The position numbers were made by a program, and so were the translations under genes. Of a DNA stretch of 62,069 nt, positions 34,282-42,589 are shown in pieces. The notes beneath the pieces are model-generated. The model was not told the origin of the DNA. It did not search any database and saw only the letters and a program-made list of their open reading frames with translations. Position 1 is the stretch's first letter, and each line of letters begins with the position of its first letter. This stretch comes from an uncultured bacterium (lineage in GTDB: Bacteria; Vulcanimicrobiota; Xenobia; Xenobiales; Xenobiaceae): contig CAKUBG010000016.1 of assembly GCA_934636825.1 (NCBI GenBank), positions 1 to 62,069 on the forward strand, in the 5' to 3' direction.

Positions 34282-36024
34282 ATGTTTAAAAGATTGCTTT
34301 TTTATACTTGTTCTCTAACTCTCCTTTTAAGCGGAGCCGGTTTTACCCAGCCGCAAGAAGCAGCGCCATCGACCAATGCGAGCGTTATTCAAGCTCAGAG
34401 CCATAAAGTGGCCGCGCCAGCAGCGCTTAAAGCTAAAAATGTAGCTAGTTCGAGTGCTGCCGCCGCGCAATCAACTTTAGAAGCTCAACCTTGGCAAGCG
34501 CTATATATTCCTTTGGATGATCGGCCTTGCAACTGGCTTTTTCCCGGCCAAATTGCCCGCATAGGCGGCGGCAGCTTAATTGTGCCCGAAAGAGCTTGGC
34601 TAGGCAAAGCTTACACGCCTGGGCAACCGCAAAAACTAAAAGCTTGGCTGCGCAACCAGCCGCTATATTCCAACGCTATCATTTCAGCCGATATGCTGGC
34701 CTATGGTGGTTTAATTGCTTCACGTACCGCCAATTTAAGTACCGCTGAAGCCATGGACAATTTGCAAATTTTGCCAGAATTAGCCCAAAAAGGCCAGCAT
34801 CTGGAAGTATTAGCTATTGTGCCGCGCTTGTCGTTGCGCACTTCCGACAGCCAAGCACCCTACGAAACCAGTTTGCGCAATTGGGCTGCCCGAGGTGAAG
34901 CCAAGCCTCCAGCCAACGTGCCAGAAAAATATTTCCGCGAATATTTGCAAGTACGAAAACGCAACTTGGAAGTTTTGCATAATTTATTGCGTTTTACAGC
35001 TCAAGGCACAATTGATCATTTGGTAATTGGTCAAGACGACGCCGCCTCTAAAGGCATTCATATTAGCGAGTTAGCTCAGCTTAAAGCTAAAATTAAAGAG
35101 CTTGATATTGAAGACAAAGTAGACATTATGTGCGGCGCTGACGAGTTGGCCTCCAATATGACCGCAGGCTGGCTGGCTAAAGAAGCCAACTACACTCCTC
35201 ATATCGAGTTGGACTATTCGGATCCAGAATATAAAGATAAAGTGCCGCCTATGGAAGCTTTTACTTTAGCTCAGACAGCCAGCCTTCACTTAGATTTGAG
35301 CGGCGCTGCCGAAACTAAAGGCACAGGCACAGTTATCTTTGTGGAAACTCCCAGCGACAAACCTTTTGCCGCTCCAACCTTAGAAGGCGACGACAAAACC
35401 AAAACGCAAGCCGAAAATTTATTGAATCGTATCGACAATAAATTTGCTGATCAAAGAAAAAGGCCTTACGGTTTGGCCGACTTGCATTTAGTCAACCGCG
35501 CTGAGCCAATTTTTGCCCAAACCATTATCGATAATGTACCTATTTGGGAATTGGCTTGCTATTCGGCTTGGAATACGCCCTCAAACTCTTTGGGTACAGC
35601 CATAGCCCAAGCTTGTGCCGCTCAAATTGCTTTAGTTAAAGGCAAAAATTGGACTATATATCGTCGCTTAGAAAGTGAAAAGACTCAACAAGCTTTTACT
35701 GTTGCCCGCTTAATCGACGATTACGCTTATCAAGCTGTCATTAGACAAAATTTGAGCAAAGAATACAAAAACATCAACATTAAAGCCGATCCGCTACTCA
35801 ATCAAGCCGGCCCGGCCGGTTTGGCAGCTCGCAACGCCGCTATCCCTTGGGCCCAACAATTGTGGGACGAGAAGCTTTTAGGCCAAAGTTATTATTCTCC
35901 CATTGTGGGTCAAAAAGTTGTTTTCCGCAGTATGTTTTTGGAAATAGTCTTACCCTGGCCGCGCCTTTTTGAAATAGAAGAGCGCTTGAATATAACTTTG
36001 GCTACCGAAGATGTAGTCCATTAA
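34282..36024 (+). CDS. DUF4127 family protein, exported
   Basis: The 580-residue protein starts with a Sec signal peptide (about 1-24), then an Ala/Ser/Gln linker, and from about residue 72 the DUF4127 signature LYIPLDDRPCNWLFP. Further family-like segments are ISADMLAYGGLIASR, LRTSD, VIGQDDAASKGIH, IMCGADELASNM and the NTPSNSLGTAIAQA motif with conserved Asn/Ser/Gly. The family function is unknown; the conserved acidic and Arg residues and GADE/QDD motifs suggest a metal- or sugar-phosphate enzyme (inference only). It is well conserved here and divergent to a propeller protein. The ATG at 34282 lacks a close ribosome site; GGGAGG is about 28 bases upstream. Confidence 0.85.
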   Translation: MFKRLLFYTCSLTLLLSGAGFTQPQEAAPSTNASVIQAQSHKVAAPAALKAKNVASSSAAAAQSTLEAQPWQALYIPLDDRPCNWLFPGQIARIGGGSLIVPERAWLGKAYTPGQPQKLKAWLRNQPLYSNAIISADMLAYGGLIASRTANLSTAEAMDNLQILPELAQKGQHLEVLAIVPRLSLRTSDSQAPYETSLRNWAARGEAKPPANVPEKYFREYLQVRKRNLEVLHNLLRFTAQGTIDHLVIGQDDAASKGIHISELAQLKAKIKELDIEDKVDIMCGADELASNMTAGWLAKEANYTPHIELDYSDPEYKDKVPPMEAFTLAQTASLHLDLSGAAETKGTGTVIFVETPSDKPFAAPTLEGDDKTKTQAENLLNRIDNKFADQRKRPYGLADLHLVNRAEPIFAQTIIDNVPIWELACYSAWNTPSNSLGTAIAQACAAQIALVKGKNWTIYRRLESEKTQQAFTVARLIDDYAYQAVIRQNLSKEYKNINIKADPLLNQAGPAGLAARNAAIPWAQQLWDEKLLGQSYYSPIVGQKVVFRSMFLEIVLPWPRLFEIEERLNITLATEDVVH

Positions 36025-36046
36025 AACAAGCTTAGTTCAGCTTTTT

Positions 36047-36094
36047 AGCCTGCACCTTATCAACTATAGCTATATGATAAAGTGCAGGCTTTTT
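36047..36094. terminator. Terminator after the DUF4127 gene
   Basis: AGCCTGCAC-TTATC (36047-36060) pairs with GATAA-GTGCAGGCT (36076-36090), followed by TTTT. Confidence 0.9.
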
Positions 36095-36176
36095 AAATTC
36101 GTTTTCGTAATATATCCATATAGACAACGACAAATAGCAAATGGACCGCGTTTTTGTATTCAAGGAGAGTTTTTTT

Positions 36177-36539
36177 ATGACCGTTTTGCTTTTAACAAGT
36201 GCAACTTTAGGTACGGTGAACCAAGTTGCTAACGAGACAAGAGAAAAAGGCTTAGAATTTGGCAAAACTATGATGGCTAAATTTTTACACAACTTGGAAA
36301 ATAAAGCCAAAGATATAGATACTATTATTTGTTATACCGAAGGCGTATTTAACGCTGTGCGCGGCAGCGACGCGGCCTTATCTCTCTCGTTTATGCAAGA
36401 TTCAGGCGTAAAAATTTTGCTCTGCTCTACGTGCTTAGAACACTACCATTTAGAAGCTGAACAAGTAGTAGGTACAGTTTCCGATATGGCTACTATTGCT
36501 ACCACGTTGGTACAAGCTGATAAAGTAATTAAGCCTTAA
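36177..36539 (+). CDS. YedF-like DsrE-fold selenium-metabolism protein
   Basis: The 120-residue protein matches the C-terminal DsrE-like half of the selenium-metabolism protein YedF (TIGR03527): VLLLTSATLGT, GKTMMAKFLHNL, ICYTEGVFNAVRGSDA, SGVKILLCSTCLEHYHL, VGTVSDM and LVQADKVI. The N-terminal TusA-like domain found in longer members is absent. The two cysteines in CSTC (near 89-92) are the likely reactive pair. The role is thought to be sulfur or selenium handling near selenophosphate synthesis, consistent with selD 5 kb away. AAGGAG (36162-36167) sets ATG 36177 as the start rather than 36141. Own terminator on both sides, so monocistronic. Confidence 0.8.
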   Translation: MTVLLLTSATLGTVNQVANETREKGLEFGKTMMAKFLHNLENKAKDIDTIICYTEGVFNAVRGSDAALSLSFMQDSGVKILLCSTCLEHYHLEAEQVVGTVSDMATIATTLVQADKVIKP

Positions 36540-36573
36540 ATAGCCATTAAAACTGCATTATAGCTCAAGATAA

Positions 36574-36622
36574 AAATAGCCAAGCTTTGGGACGCTATGT
36601 AGCAGCCAAGGCTTGGCTATTT
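36574..36622. terminator. Bidirectional terminator between the YedF-like gene and dnaB
   Basis: AAATAGCCAAGC (36574-36585) pairs with GCTTGGCTATTT (36611-36622). It ends both the YedF-like gene (plus) and the convergent dnaB gene (minus). Confidence 0.88.
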
Positions 36623-36674
36623 AGTTTATTTAGGCAAATAATACAAACGGCGCTCGCGAACTATGTTAGCTAAG

Positions 36675-38213
36675 TTAAATGGGGACATCTCCAGGATATA
36701 AATCTAAGCCAGAATCAGTTTCACTCTGTCCATTATTATTACTATTGCTTTGACTTGACGAAGCGCGATTCGGGACCGATATAGTAAAGCCATTATTGGG
36801 GCCAAAAGATACTGTTTGCTTACCACCGCTATTAGAGGAAGTATAAGTTTCCGAGGAAACATTTTCGTCCTTATTATAAAAACCGCCGTATTGCTTGATA
36901 AATTTCAACTTTAAATTGCCAATAGGGCCGTTGCGATGCTTAGCCACAATAATTTCGGCAATGTTTAATTCTGTACTTTGTTTATTGTAGTATTCGTCGC
37001 GGTACAGAAAAGCCACAAGATCGGCATCTTGCTCAATAGCACCAGATTCACGTAAGTCGGAAAGCAAAGGCCTTTTATCCTGACGGCTTTCTACATTACG
37101 ACTAAGCTGAGAAAGAGCCACAATAGGTACATTTAACTCTTTAGACAAACCTTTAAGCTGGCGGGAAATTTCGGAAATTTCAAAGATCCTTTCCGAGCTG
37201 CCTCTATTGGTGCTGCTACCTTTAATAAGTTGCAAATAGTCAATAATAACTAAATCGACGCCGCTGCGTTTTTTCATACGGCGCAGTTTAGCTTTCATAT
37301 CCAAAATAGTTACACTGCCGCTGTCATCAATAAATATAGGCGCTTTGCTAAGTTGATCGACAGCTTGAGCCAAAGCTCCCCAATCGTTACTATTTAGCTT
37401 GCCACTGCGCAAACTTTGAGCATTAACTTTAGCAACCGAACACATCATACGTTGGCAAAGATCTTCGCGGGGCATTTCTAAAGAGAAAATAGCTACTTTG
37501 CCAGGCTTTTCTGCCAAAGCCACGTTAACGGCAATAGAAAGGGCAAAAGCCGTTTTACCCATACTGGGACGAGCTCCGACAACAACAAGATTGGCAGGGT
37601 GCAATCCGTTGGTAAGCTCATCAAATTCAGTAAATCCGGTAGCTACTCCAGAAACGGTTTTACCTTCTTCGAACCTTTTATAAGCTTCATCAAAAGTATT
37701 TTTTAAAGCATCAGCTATAGGTTCAAGCTCACCTCGAGAGCGCGAGTTGCCTACGCTAAAGATAACTTCTTCAGCTTGATCGACACGTTGAGGTAATTCA
37801 ACTTCTTGATCGACAGCTAAACGGCTAATAGCTTCGCCGGCCCGTAAAAGACGTCTGGAAAGAGCATTATCGGCCACAATCTTGGCATAAGCACTTACGT
37901 GAGCGGAACTCCTTACTGCATCGATAATATCATTGAGGCGGGCTACACCTCCGCAGTATTCTAGCTTACCATGCTCACGCAAATAGTTACAAACCGTAAG
38001 AAGATCTATTACGCCAGTATTTTCAGCCAAATAGACCATGGCCGCGTAAATTTCTTGATAAGCTTTTTGGTAAAAATCTTCCGGGCCAGTCAAAATTTCC
38101 GAAACTTTATCAAAAGCTTCAGGATCGATTAAACAACTACCCAAACAAGCTTGTTCTGCCTCTTCGTTGTGAGGAGGCAAAAGCAAACGATCGTCTACAG
38201 AAGTTAAGCCCAT
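36675..38213 (-). CDS. dnaB: Replicative DNA helicase
   Basis: The 512-residue helicase unwinds DNA at the fork as a hexamer. The N-terminal DnaB domain (about 12-115: PPHNEEAEQACLGSCL), the linker and the RecA-like ATPase domain are all present: Walker A GARPSMGKT (213-221), the Walker B segment with DLVIIDYLQL, and the LSQLSRNVESRQDKRPLLSDLRESGAIEQDADLV motif. The C-terminal 60 residues are a Ser/Asn-rich tail, longer than in E. coli. It is the last gene of the conserved block rpsF-ssb-rpsR-rplI-dnaB. The helicase has its own ribosome site (AAGGGA) downstream of a terminator. Confidence 0.97.
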   Translation of the reverse strand: MGLTSVDDRLLLPPHNEEAEQACLGSCLIDPEAFDKVSEILTGPEDFYQKAYQEIYAAMVYLAENTGVIDLLTVCNYLREHGKLEYCGGVARLNDIIDAVRSSAHVSAYAKIVADNALSRRLLRAGEAISRLAVDQEVELPQRVDQAEEVIFSVGNSRSRGELEPIADALKNTFDEAYKRFEEGKTVSGVATGFTEFDELTNGLHPANLVVVGARPSMGKTAFALSIAVNVALAEKPGKVAIFSLEMPREDLCQRMMCSVAKVNAQSLRSGKLNSNDWGALAQAVDQLSKAPIFIDDSGSVTILDMKAKLRRMKKRSGVDLVIIDYLQLIKGSSTNRGSSERIFEISEISRQLKGLSKELNVPIVALSQLSRNVESRQDKRPLLSDLRESGAIEQDADLVAFLYRDEYYNKQSTELNIAEIIVAKHRNGPIGNLKLKFIKQYGGFYNKDENVSSETYTSSNSGGKQTVSFGPNNGFTISVPNRASSSQSNSNNNGQSETDSGLDLYPGDVPI

Positions 38214-38235
38214 AAAAAAGTCCCTTCCCTAAATA

Positions 38236-38265
38236 CAAAAAACCCGCTTCAAATGCAGAAGCGGG
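38236..38265 (-). terminator. Terminator of rplI
   Basis: On the minus strand CCCGCTTC (38258-38265) pairs with GAAGCGGG (38243-38250) and is followed by six Ts. Read-through would be needed for rplI to share a transcript with dnaB. Confidence 0.9.
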
Positions 38266-38303
38266 CCCCTTAAAAGCTGTAGCTTTTATTTTATTGCGCC
38301 TAC

Positions 38304-38750
38304 TTAAGCTTTTTCTACTTGAATCTTCAAATTGGCTTTTACTTTAGGATGAAGCTTAATTGCTACAGTAAATTCACCCAATTTGCGGATAGGATCATCT
38401 AACTTGACCGATTTTTTATCGATAGTTTCATTAAATTGAGCGGCTACGGCTTCAGCTACATCTTGCGCAGTAATGGAACCAAAAAGCTTATCTTGAGCTC
38501 CACAATTGGCCTTTATAACCAGAGGTTTGGCCTGAAGACGTTCAGCCTGAGCCTGAGCAGCTTCTTGCTCACGTTTTTGCTGAGCTTGGCGATCCTTTTT
38601 TTCTTTTTCGGCTGCACGCAAACGGCCTTCGGAGGCTACTTCAGCGAAACCGCGAGCCACTAAGAAATTGCGGCCGTAACCGTCGGATACGTTGTGCAAT
38701 TCACCTTTTTTACCAACTTTGGGCACATCTTTAAGTAATATAACCTGCAT
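38304..38750 (-). CDS. rplI: 50S ribosomal protein L9
   Basis: The 148-residue protein starts with the L9 signature MQVILLKDVPKVGKKGELHNVSDGYGRNFLVARGFA (residues 1-36), followed by the long connecting helix (KKDRQAQQKREQEAAQAQAERLQ) and the C-terminal rRNA-binding domain. L9 binds 23S rRNA near the L1 stalk. ATG 38750 is chosen: GGAGG sits eight bases upstream and the extra upstream codons (to 38765) simply read through that ribosome site. Confidence 0.97.
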   Translation of the reverse strand: MQVILLKDVPKVGKKGELHNVSDGYGRNFLVARGFAEVASEGRLRAAEKEKKDRQAQQKREQEAAQAQAERLQAKPLVIKANCGAQDKLFGSITAQDVAEAVAAQFNETIDKKSVKLDDPIRKLGEFTVAIKLHPKVKANLKIQVEKA

Positions 38751-38812
38751 TGCGATAACCTCCAATGTCTTTTAGGAATTTTAAGCCAAACTTCCCGCGC
38801 ATTTCACGGGAC

Positions 38813-38863
38813 TAAAAAAAGCGGCCTCCCCGACTACCTTAAACAGATAACAAGGGAGGCCGC
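38813..38863 (-). terminator. Terminator of rpsR
   Basis: GCGGCCTCCC (38821-38830) and GGGAGGCCGC (38854-38863) form a perfect 10-bp stem; on the minus strand it is followed by seven Ts. It separates the rpsF-ssb-rpsR transcript from rplI. Confidence 0.93.
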
Positions 38864-38886
38864 CTCTCAATGAGCACTAATATCGA

Positions 38887-39120
38887 CTATACGGTGTAAG
38901 GCAACAAAGCGATATAACGAGCTCTCTTCACAGCGGAAGTGACCATGCGCTGGTGACGGGCGCAAGTGCCGGAAATGCGACGGGGCAAAATCTTGCCGCG
39001 CTCGCTGGTGTACTTACGCAAAGTAGCAACTTCCTTGTAATCGATTTCTTCAATTTTGTTAGCGCAGAAATGGCAAACCTTCCTGCGAGGCCTGCGGCCT
39101 CGACGCTCTCCACGAGCCAT
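38887..39120 (-). CDS. rpsR: 30S ribosomal protein S18
   Basis: The 77-residue protein is S18 by the patterns KVCHFCANK, IDYKEVATLRKYTSERGKILPRRISGTCARHQR and VTSAVKRARYIALLPYT. It binds S6 on the 30S platform. The Cys-x-x-Cys followed by a further Cys and His makes this a probable zinc-binding (C+) form. A CGGAGGT site is directly upstream of ATG 39120, and the gene follows ssb by 57 bases. Confidence 0.97.
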   Translation of the reverse strand: MARGERRGRRPRRKVCHFCANKIEEIDYKEVATLRKYTSERGKILPRRISGTCARHQRMVTSAVKRARYIALLPYTV

Positions 39121-39177
39121 AGTGAACCTCCGAACTTAAATAGAACCCATACGGGGCTAAGAATATATCAGTAGCGA

Positions 39178-39630
39178 TTAGAAGGGAATCGAGCTGTCCA
39201 TATCGCTGCCGCCATCAAAATCATCATCATCCGCACTATCCGCAATGGGATCGGGGACAGCAGAGCGAGAATAAGACTGGGAACCGCCAACGGCGCCGGT
39301 CTGAACATCAGACTTACTTCCCAAAGCCTGGACATCATCAGCCACTACATTTACAAAAGTTCTGTAGGTACCGTCAGGCTGCTGCTGACTGTCAATTTGC
39401 AATCTTCCTTCTATAGCAACTTGACGCCCTTTGCGCAGATAATTTGCGCAGAAACTAGCCGTATAATCCCAAGTAACGATAGGAATAAAATCGGCGCTCT
39501 TCTCTGCATTTTTACTGCGACGATCGACAGCCACGGTAAAAGTAGTCCTCTGCTTGCCCGAAGTAGTAGTTTTGCTCTCCGGATCACGGGTGAGACGACC
39601 TATAAGGACAACTCTATTGAGCACTGACAT
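39178..39630 (-). CDS. ssb: Single-stranded DNA-binding protein
   Basis: The 150-residue protein has the OB-fold SSB domain (about 1-108: MSVLNRVVLIGRLTRDPESK, DFIPIVTWDYTASFCANYLRKGRQVAIEGRLQ) and a disordered Ser/Asp-rich linker ending in the acidic tail MDSSIPF that recruits repair and replication partners. AGGAGG precedes ATG 39630. It lies between rpsF and rpsR as in many bacteria. Confidence 0.97.
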   Translation of the reverse strand: MSVLNRVVLIGRLTRDPESKTTTSGKQRTTFTVAVDRRSKNAEKSADFIPIVTWDYTASFCANYLRKGRQVAIEGRLQIDSQQQPDGTYRTFVNVVADDVQALGSKSDVQTGAVGGSQSYSRSAVPDPIADSADDDDFDGGSDMDSSIPF

Positions 39631-39699
39631 TGTGGACTACCCTCCTAAAACTTTTCTATAAAAATAGCTGAACGGCTTAAGCCCTCTAAATCTGAAATA

Positions 39700-39984
39700 C
39701 TAGGCGACGCTTACTACCATGCAGCGCAATACTTCGTCACTGTTCTTCATAACACGACGAAGCTCATCAGCGACAGCGCTCTCAGCGTCGAAACGCATGG
39801 TTACATAGTAGCCTTCGGCTTTACCATTCACTTCATAAGCGAAACGGCGTTTGCCCCAATTATTAACGTTGACGACCTGGCCGCCTTCGTTTACTACCTG
39901 GTTCTGATACTGTTCAACCTTGGCAGCGACAGTTTCCTCACTGAAATCAGGAGTGAGGATGTAAGTAATTTCGTATTTGCGCAC
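39700..39984 (-). CDS. rpsF: 30S ribosomal protein S6
   Basis: The 94-residue protein matches S6: KYEITYILTPDFSEETV at the start, NVNNWGKRRFAYEVNGKAEGYYVTMRF in the middle and VLRCMVV at the end. It pairs with S18 on the 30S platform. The start is GTG 39984, with AGGAGG eight bases upstream. It is first in the block, so the promoter should lie in the 298-base gap 39985-40282, which also holds the terminator of the next gene; I see no clear -35/-10 pair there. Confidence 0.96.
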   Translation of the reverse strand: MRKYEITYILTPDFSEETVAAKVEQYQNQVVNEGGQVVNVNNWGKRRFAYEVNGKAEGYYVTMRFDAESAVADELRRVMKNSDEVLRCMVVSVA

Positions 39985-40217
39985 AGCGCAAACCTCCTTC
40001 CTTCGGCCTTTCAGGCCCGCACTTTACGACATCGCCATGCTTACTGCAGCGACGCTCATTCGCTACTTCTACTCGGTTTCCTAAACAAAAAACCTTTCTT
40101 AACGAAGCAAATATACGGGCAGGAAGAGCTCCCTGGCTAAAATCAAGCCGGAAGCAACGCTCATATAGAGCTGCACGGCGGCCATTATAGCAAAAAATCT
40201 TAGTCTACGCAAGGAGT

Positions 40218-40259
40218 CAAAAAAAGGAAAAGCACTTCGCCAGAATCAGCAAAGTGCTT
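40218..40259 (-). terminator. Terminator of the membrane-protein gene behind selD
   Basis: On the minus strand AGCACTT-GC (40251-40259 side) pairs with GC-AAGTGCT (40231-40240), with one mismatch, followed by a T-rich tract. It ends the gene at 40283-41371. Confidence 0.85.
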
Positions 40260-40282
40260 ATTTTTCGATTGCAATTTTTTCT

Positions 40283-41371
40283 CTAGGAAAATATAGTGGG
40301 CATTTGGAAACGCATCCAATAAAGCAACCAAGTCCAAAAAGCCACACATATAGAAGTCCAGATAGTATTTTTAATAATCCAAGTAAGATGCACAGATACT
40401 TCGGACTGTTCTTCCGAAGTACGTCTCTTTTCTCGCTCTACTTCTTCACGATATTCGGCATAATACGAAGAGGGACACAAATAGGTAGAAAAAAGCGTCA
40501 TTATAAAAGCCGCCCCACCTATCCACATACCAGCCGTTTCGTAAGATAAATTCTCATTTGGTAAAGCAATAAGAGCAGCGACTACAAAAACCAAGAACTG
40601 AGCTGTACCCTTAGGCATGAAAACGTCGAAGCGCGGCCCTAGAATAATGCTGTTCATTACTCTGGTAATCGACTCAGGCAAAACCGGATTGGGATTTTCA
40701 TCCCAAGCCACCGGTTGCTGTTCTTCGCCCACAAACTTCAAAAGGCAAAGAGGCGGCCTCTCATTACTTTCATTGGGGCGGCCGGAAACTTGCCTAAAGA
40801 ACTCATAATCAACACCAATAAGGCGAATTATGCAATTGCGCAATACCCACAATTCGACATTGGCCAATAGAAGCGAACAAAGAAAAAGAAAGACGCCAAC
40901 AATTAAAATCTTTGAAGGCTGCAATAAAAAAGCCGCAATGGCAAAAAATAAGATAAAAACGCCTATCAATGGCAAGTCTTTAGGATCTTCGTAGGCAACT
41001 TTTACATGGTTGGTAAAAACTACAATGGCCAAAATAAAAGCTACAGATGCAAATCCCCAGCAAACAAAATCTTCGCGGAAGAAGGCTTGCGCAAATTCAT
41101 AAGCTCCGTAAGTACCTATTACCAAAGCAATAATTAGCAAAGCTATGCGCAAAGGAGCATAAGGGGCCAGTTTTTGTTTTACCTCAGGATAAGACTTGCC
41201 AAATATTTCCTTTTGCACGGAGGGATCGGCCTCAAAAAGCTCGTGAAACCAACGTAAGTCGGCTCTTACTTCTATAAGCCCGGCTTTACAATTTTTCACT
41301 ATACGCGGCCAAAGCTTCTTGGAATAGCTTTGCCACACTCTCTCTCTTCCTTTGAAACTACTCTTGGCCAT
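40283..41371 (-). CDS. Multi-pass membrane protein of unknown function
   Basis: The 362-residue protein has a basic, aromatic cytosolic N terminus (1-70, with many Lys, Arg and Trp), two pairs of membrane helices (about 75-180), a cytosolic loop with a Pro/Asn-rich stretch (about 200-245), two more helices (about 255-295) and a final one (about 335-358). I recognise no family or catalytic motif. It starts 20 bases behind selD on the same strand with GGAG before ATG 41371, so it is translated from the selD transcript. A role in selenium uptake is a guess that the context alone suggests. Confidence 0.65.
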   Translation of the reverse strand: MAKSSFKGRERVWQSYSKKLWPRIVKNCKAGLIEVRADLRWFHELFEADPSVQKEIFGKSYPEVKQKLAPYAPLRIALLIIALVIGTYGAYEFAQAFFREDFVCWGFASVAFILAIVVFTNHVKVAYEDPKDLPLIGVFILFFAIAAFLLQPSKILIVGVFLFLCSLLLANVELWVLRNCIIRLIGVDYEFFRQVSGRPNESNERPPLCLLKFVGEEQQPVAWDENPNPVLPESITRVMNSIILGPRFDVFMPKGTAQFLVFVVAALIALPNENLSYETAGMWIGGAAFIMTLFSTYLCPSSYYAEYREEVEREKRRTSEEQSEVSVHLTWIIKNTIWTSICVAFWTWLLYWMRFQMPTIFS

Positions 41372-41391
41372 AGCAACTCCGTTATTATTTT

Positions 41392-42456
41392 TTATCTTAC
41401 ACGCAAGAAGACAGAATCGTCAGCTTCTTTTGCTCGCACTCGACCTATTATAGCCGGAGCGCCTAAGAACTCTGGCAGGAGCTTCATAAGTTCTTTAACT
41501 TTTTCCTCTGCTATGGCAATTAAAAGACCGCCTGAAGTTTGCGCGTCAGCCATCAAACCAAGTATAGGTTCAGCCACTTCGCCTACTACTTGCAAGTAAG
41601 GTTTGACATAACTGAAATTGGCTGCCGAACCTCCAGGCACATTGCCTCTAAGATAGGCGCCTAAAGCACCTGGCAATAAAGGAACAGCTTCGGCCTCAAA
41701 TTCAAAAATCGTATGTGAAGCTTTGGCCATTTCCAAACTGTGCCCTAATAATCCGTATCCAGTCACGTCGGTACCAGCTTTAGCTCCCATAGCCACCATA
41801 GCTCGGGATGCTTCCTTATTGAGCATCTCCATAGAGCGCATTACCAACTCAAGTTCATCGGGGCTGATGTCTCTGAACTTGTGAGCAGTATTTAAAACAC
41901 CAGTTCCCAGCGGTTTAGTCAAAACTAAAACATCTCCAGGACGAGATCCATCCTTGCGCACCATTTTCTCAGGATCGATTAAACCGGTCACAGCCAAACC
42001 AAATTTAGGCTCTGAGTCTTCCACCGTATGGCCGCCGGCCATAACGGCCCCAGCTTCCAATACCTTTTCCAATCCACCCTTGAGAATAAGGCTAAGCACT
42101 TCTACTCCCATAGTTTTCATAGGAAAACAAGCTACATTCATAGCTGTAAAAGGCGTACCTCCCATAGCATAAACATCAGAAAGTGCATTGGCGGCAGCAA
42201 TACGACCAAAACGCAACGGATCGTCAACTACAGGAGTAAAAAAATCTATCGTTTGTACTAAAGCCTGGTGCTCGTTAAGCTTTACCACCACGGCGTCATC
42301 ACCGCTACTCTGACCGGCTAGAGCCCTACTATCCAAAGGATAGTTGACTTTTTTAAGCAAATTTTCCAGATCTTGAGCCTTGATTTTGGCCGCACAACCA
42401 GCACAAGAGCACATTTGCGTAAGTTTCATTTCTTTTGATTCGGCGTTATTTTCCAT
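41392..42456 (-). CDS. selD: Selenophosphate synthetase (cysteine form)
   Basis: The 354-residue enzyme makes monoselenophosphate from selenide and ATP, the donor for selenocysteine and 2-selenouridine. The AIR-synthase-like fold is visible with CSCAGCAAKI near the N terminus: aligned to E. coli SelD (GAGCGCKI), Cys21 is the catalytic residue and Lys24 the conserved lysine; the second E. coli Cys is Ala here. GGDDAVV-type, DVYAMGG, GGHTVEDSEPKFGLAVTG and TDVTGYGLLGH motifs follow. It is the Cys form, so no in-frame UGA is needed. A GAGGAAGG site precedes ATG 42456. A downstream membrane protein is co-transcribed. Confidence 0.95.
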   Translation of the reverse strand: MENNAESKEMKLTQMCSCAGCAAKIKAQDLENLLKKVNYPLDSRALAGQSSGDDAVVVKLNEHQALVQTIDFFTPVVDDPLRFGRIAAANALSDVYAMGGTPFTAMNVACFPMKTMGVEVLSLILKGGLEKVLEAGAVMAGGHTVEDSEPKFGLAVTGLIDPEKMVRKDGSRPGDVLVLTKPLGTGVLNTAHKFRDISPDELELVMRSMEMLNKEASRAMVAMGAKAGTDVTGYGLLGHSLEMAKASHTIFEFEAEAVPLLPGALGAYLRGNVPGGSAANFSYVKPYLQVVGEVAEPILGLMADAQTSGGLLIAIAEEKVKELMKLLPEFLGAPAIIGRVRAKEADDSVFLRVR

Positions 42457-42589
42457 AACAGATACACCTTCCTCAATACGTTATCTAACCGTATATATAG
42501 CGGCGATAAGTTTTCCGAAGGAAATAATTTACCTACATAAATGCTACGAAGTTTTTTTAACCTTTATCACTTTAGTTAGTTACTTGCTA

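Noticed and set aside
41392..42456. Selenocysteine-containing SelD
   Set aside because: The catalytic position reads as Cys with no in-frame UGA, so no recoding is needed.
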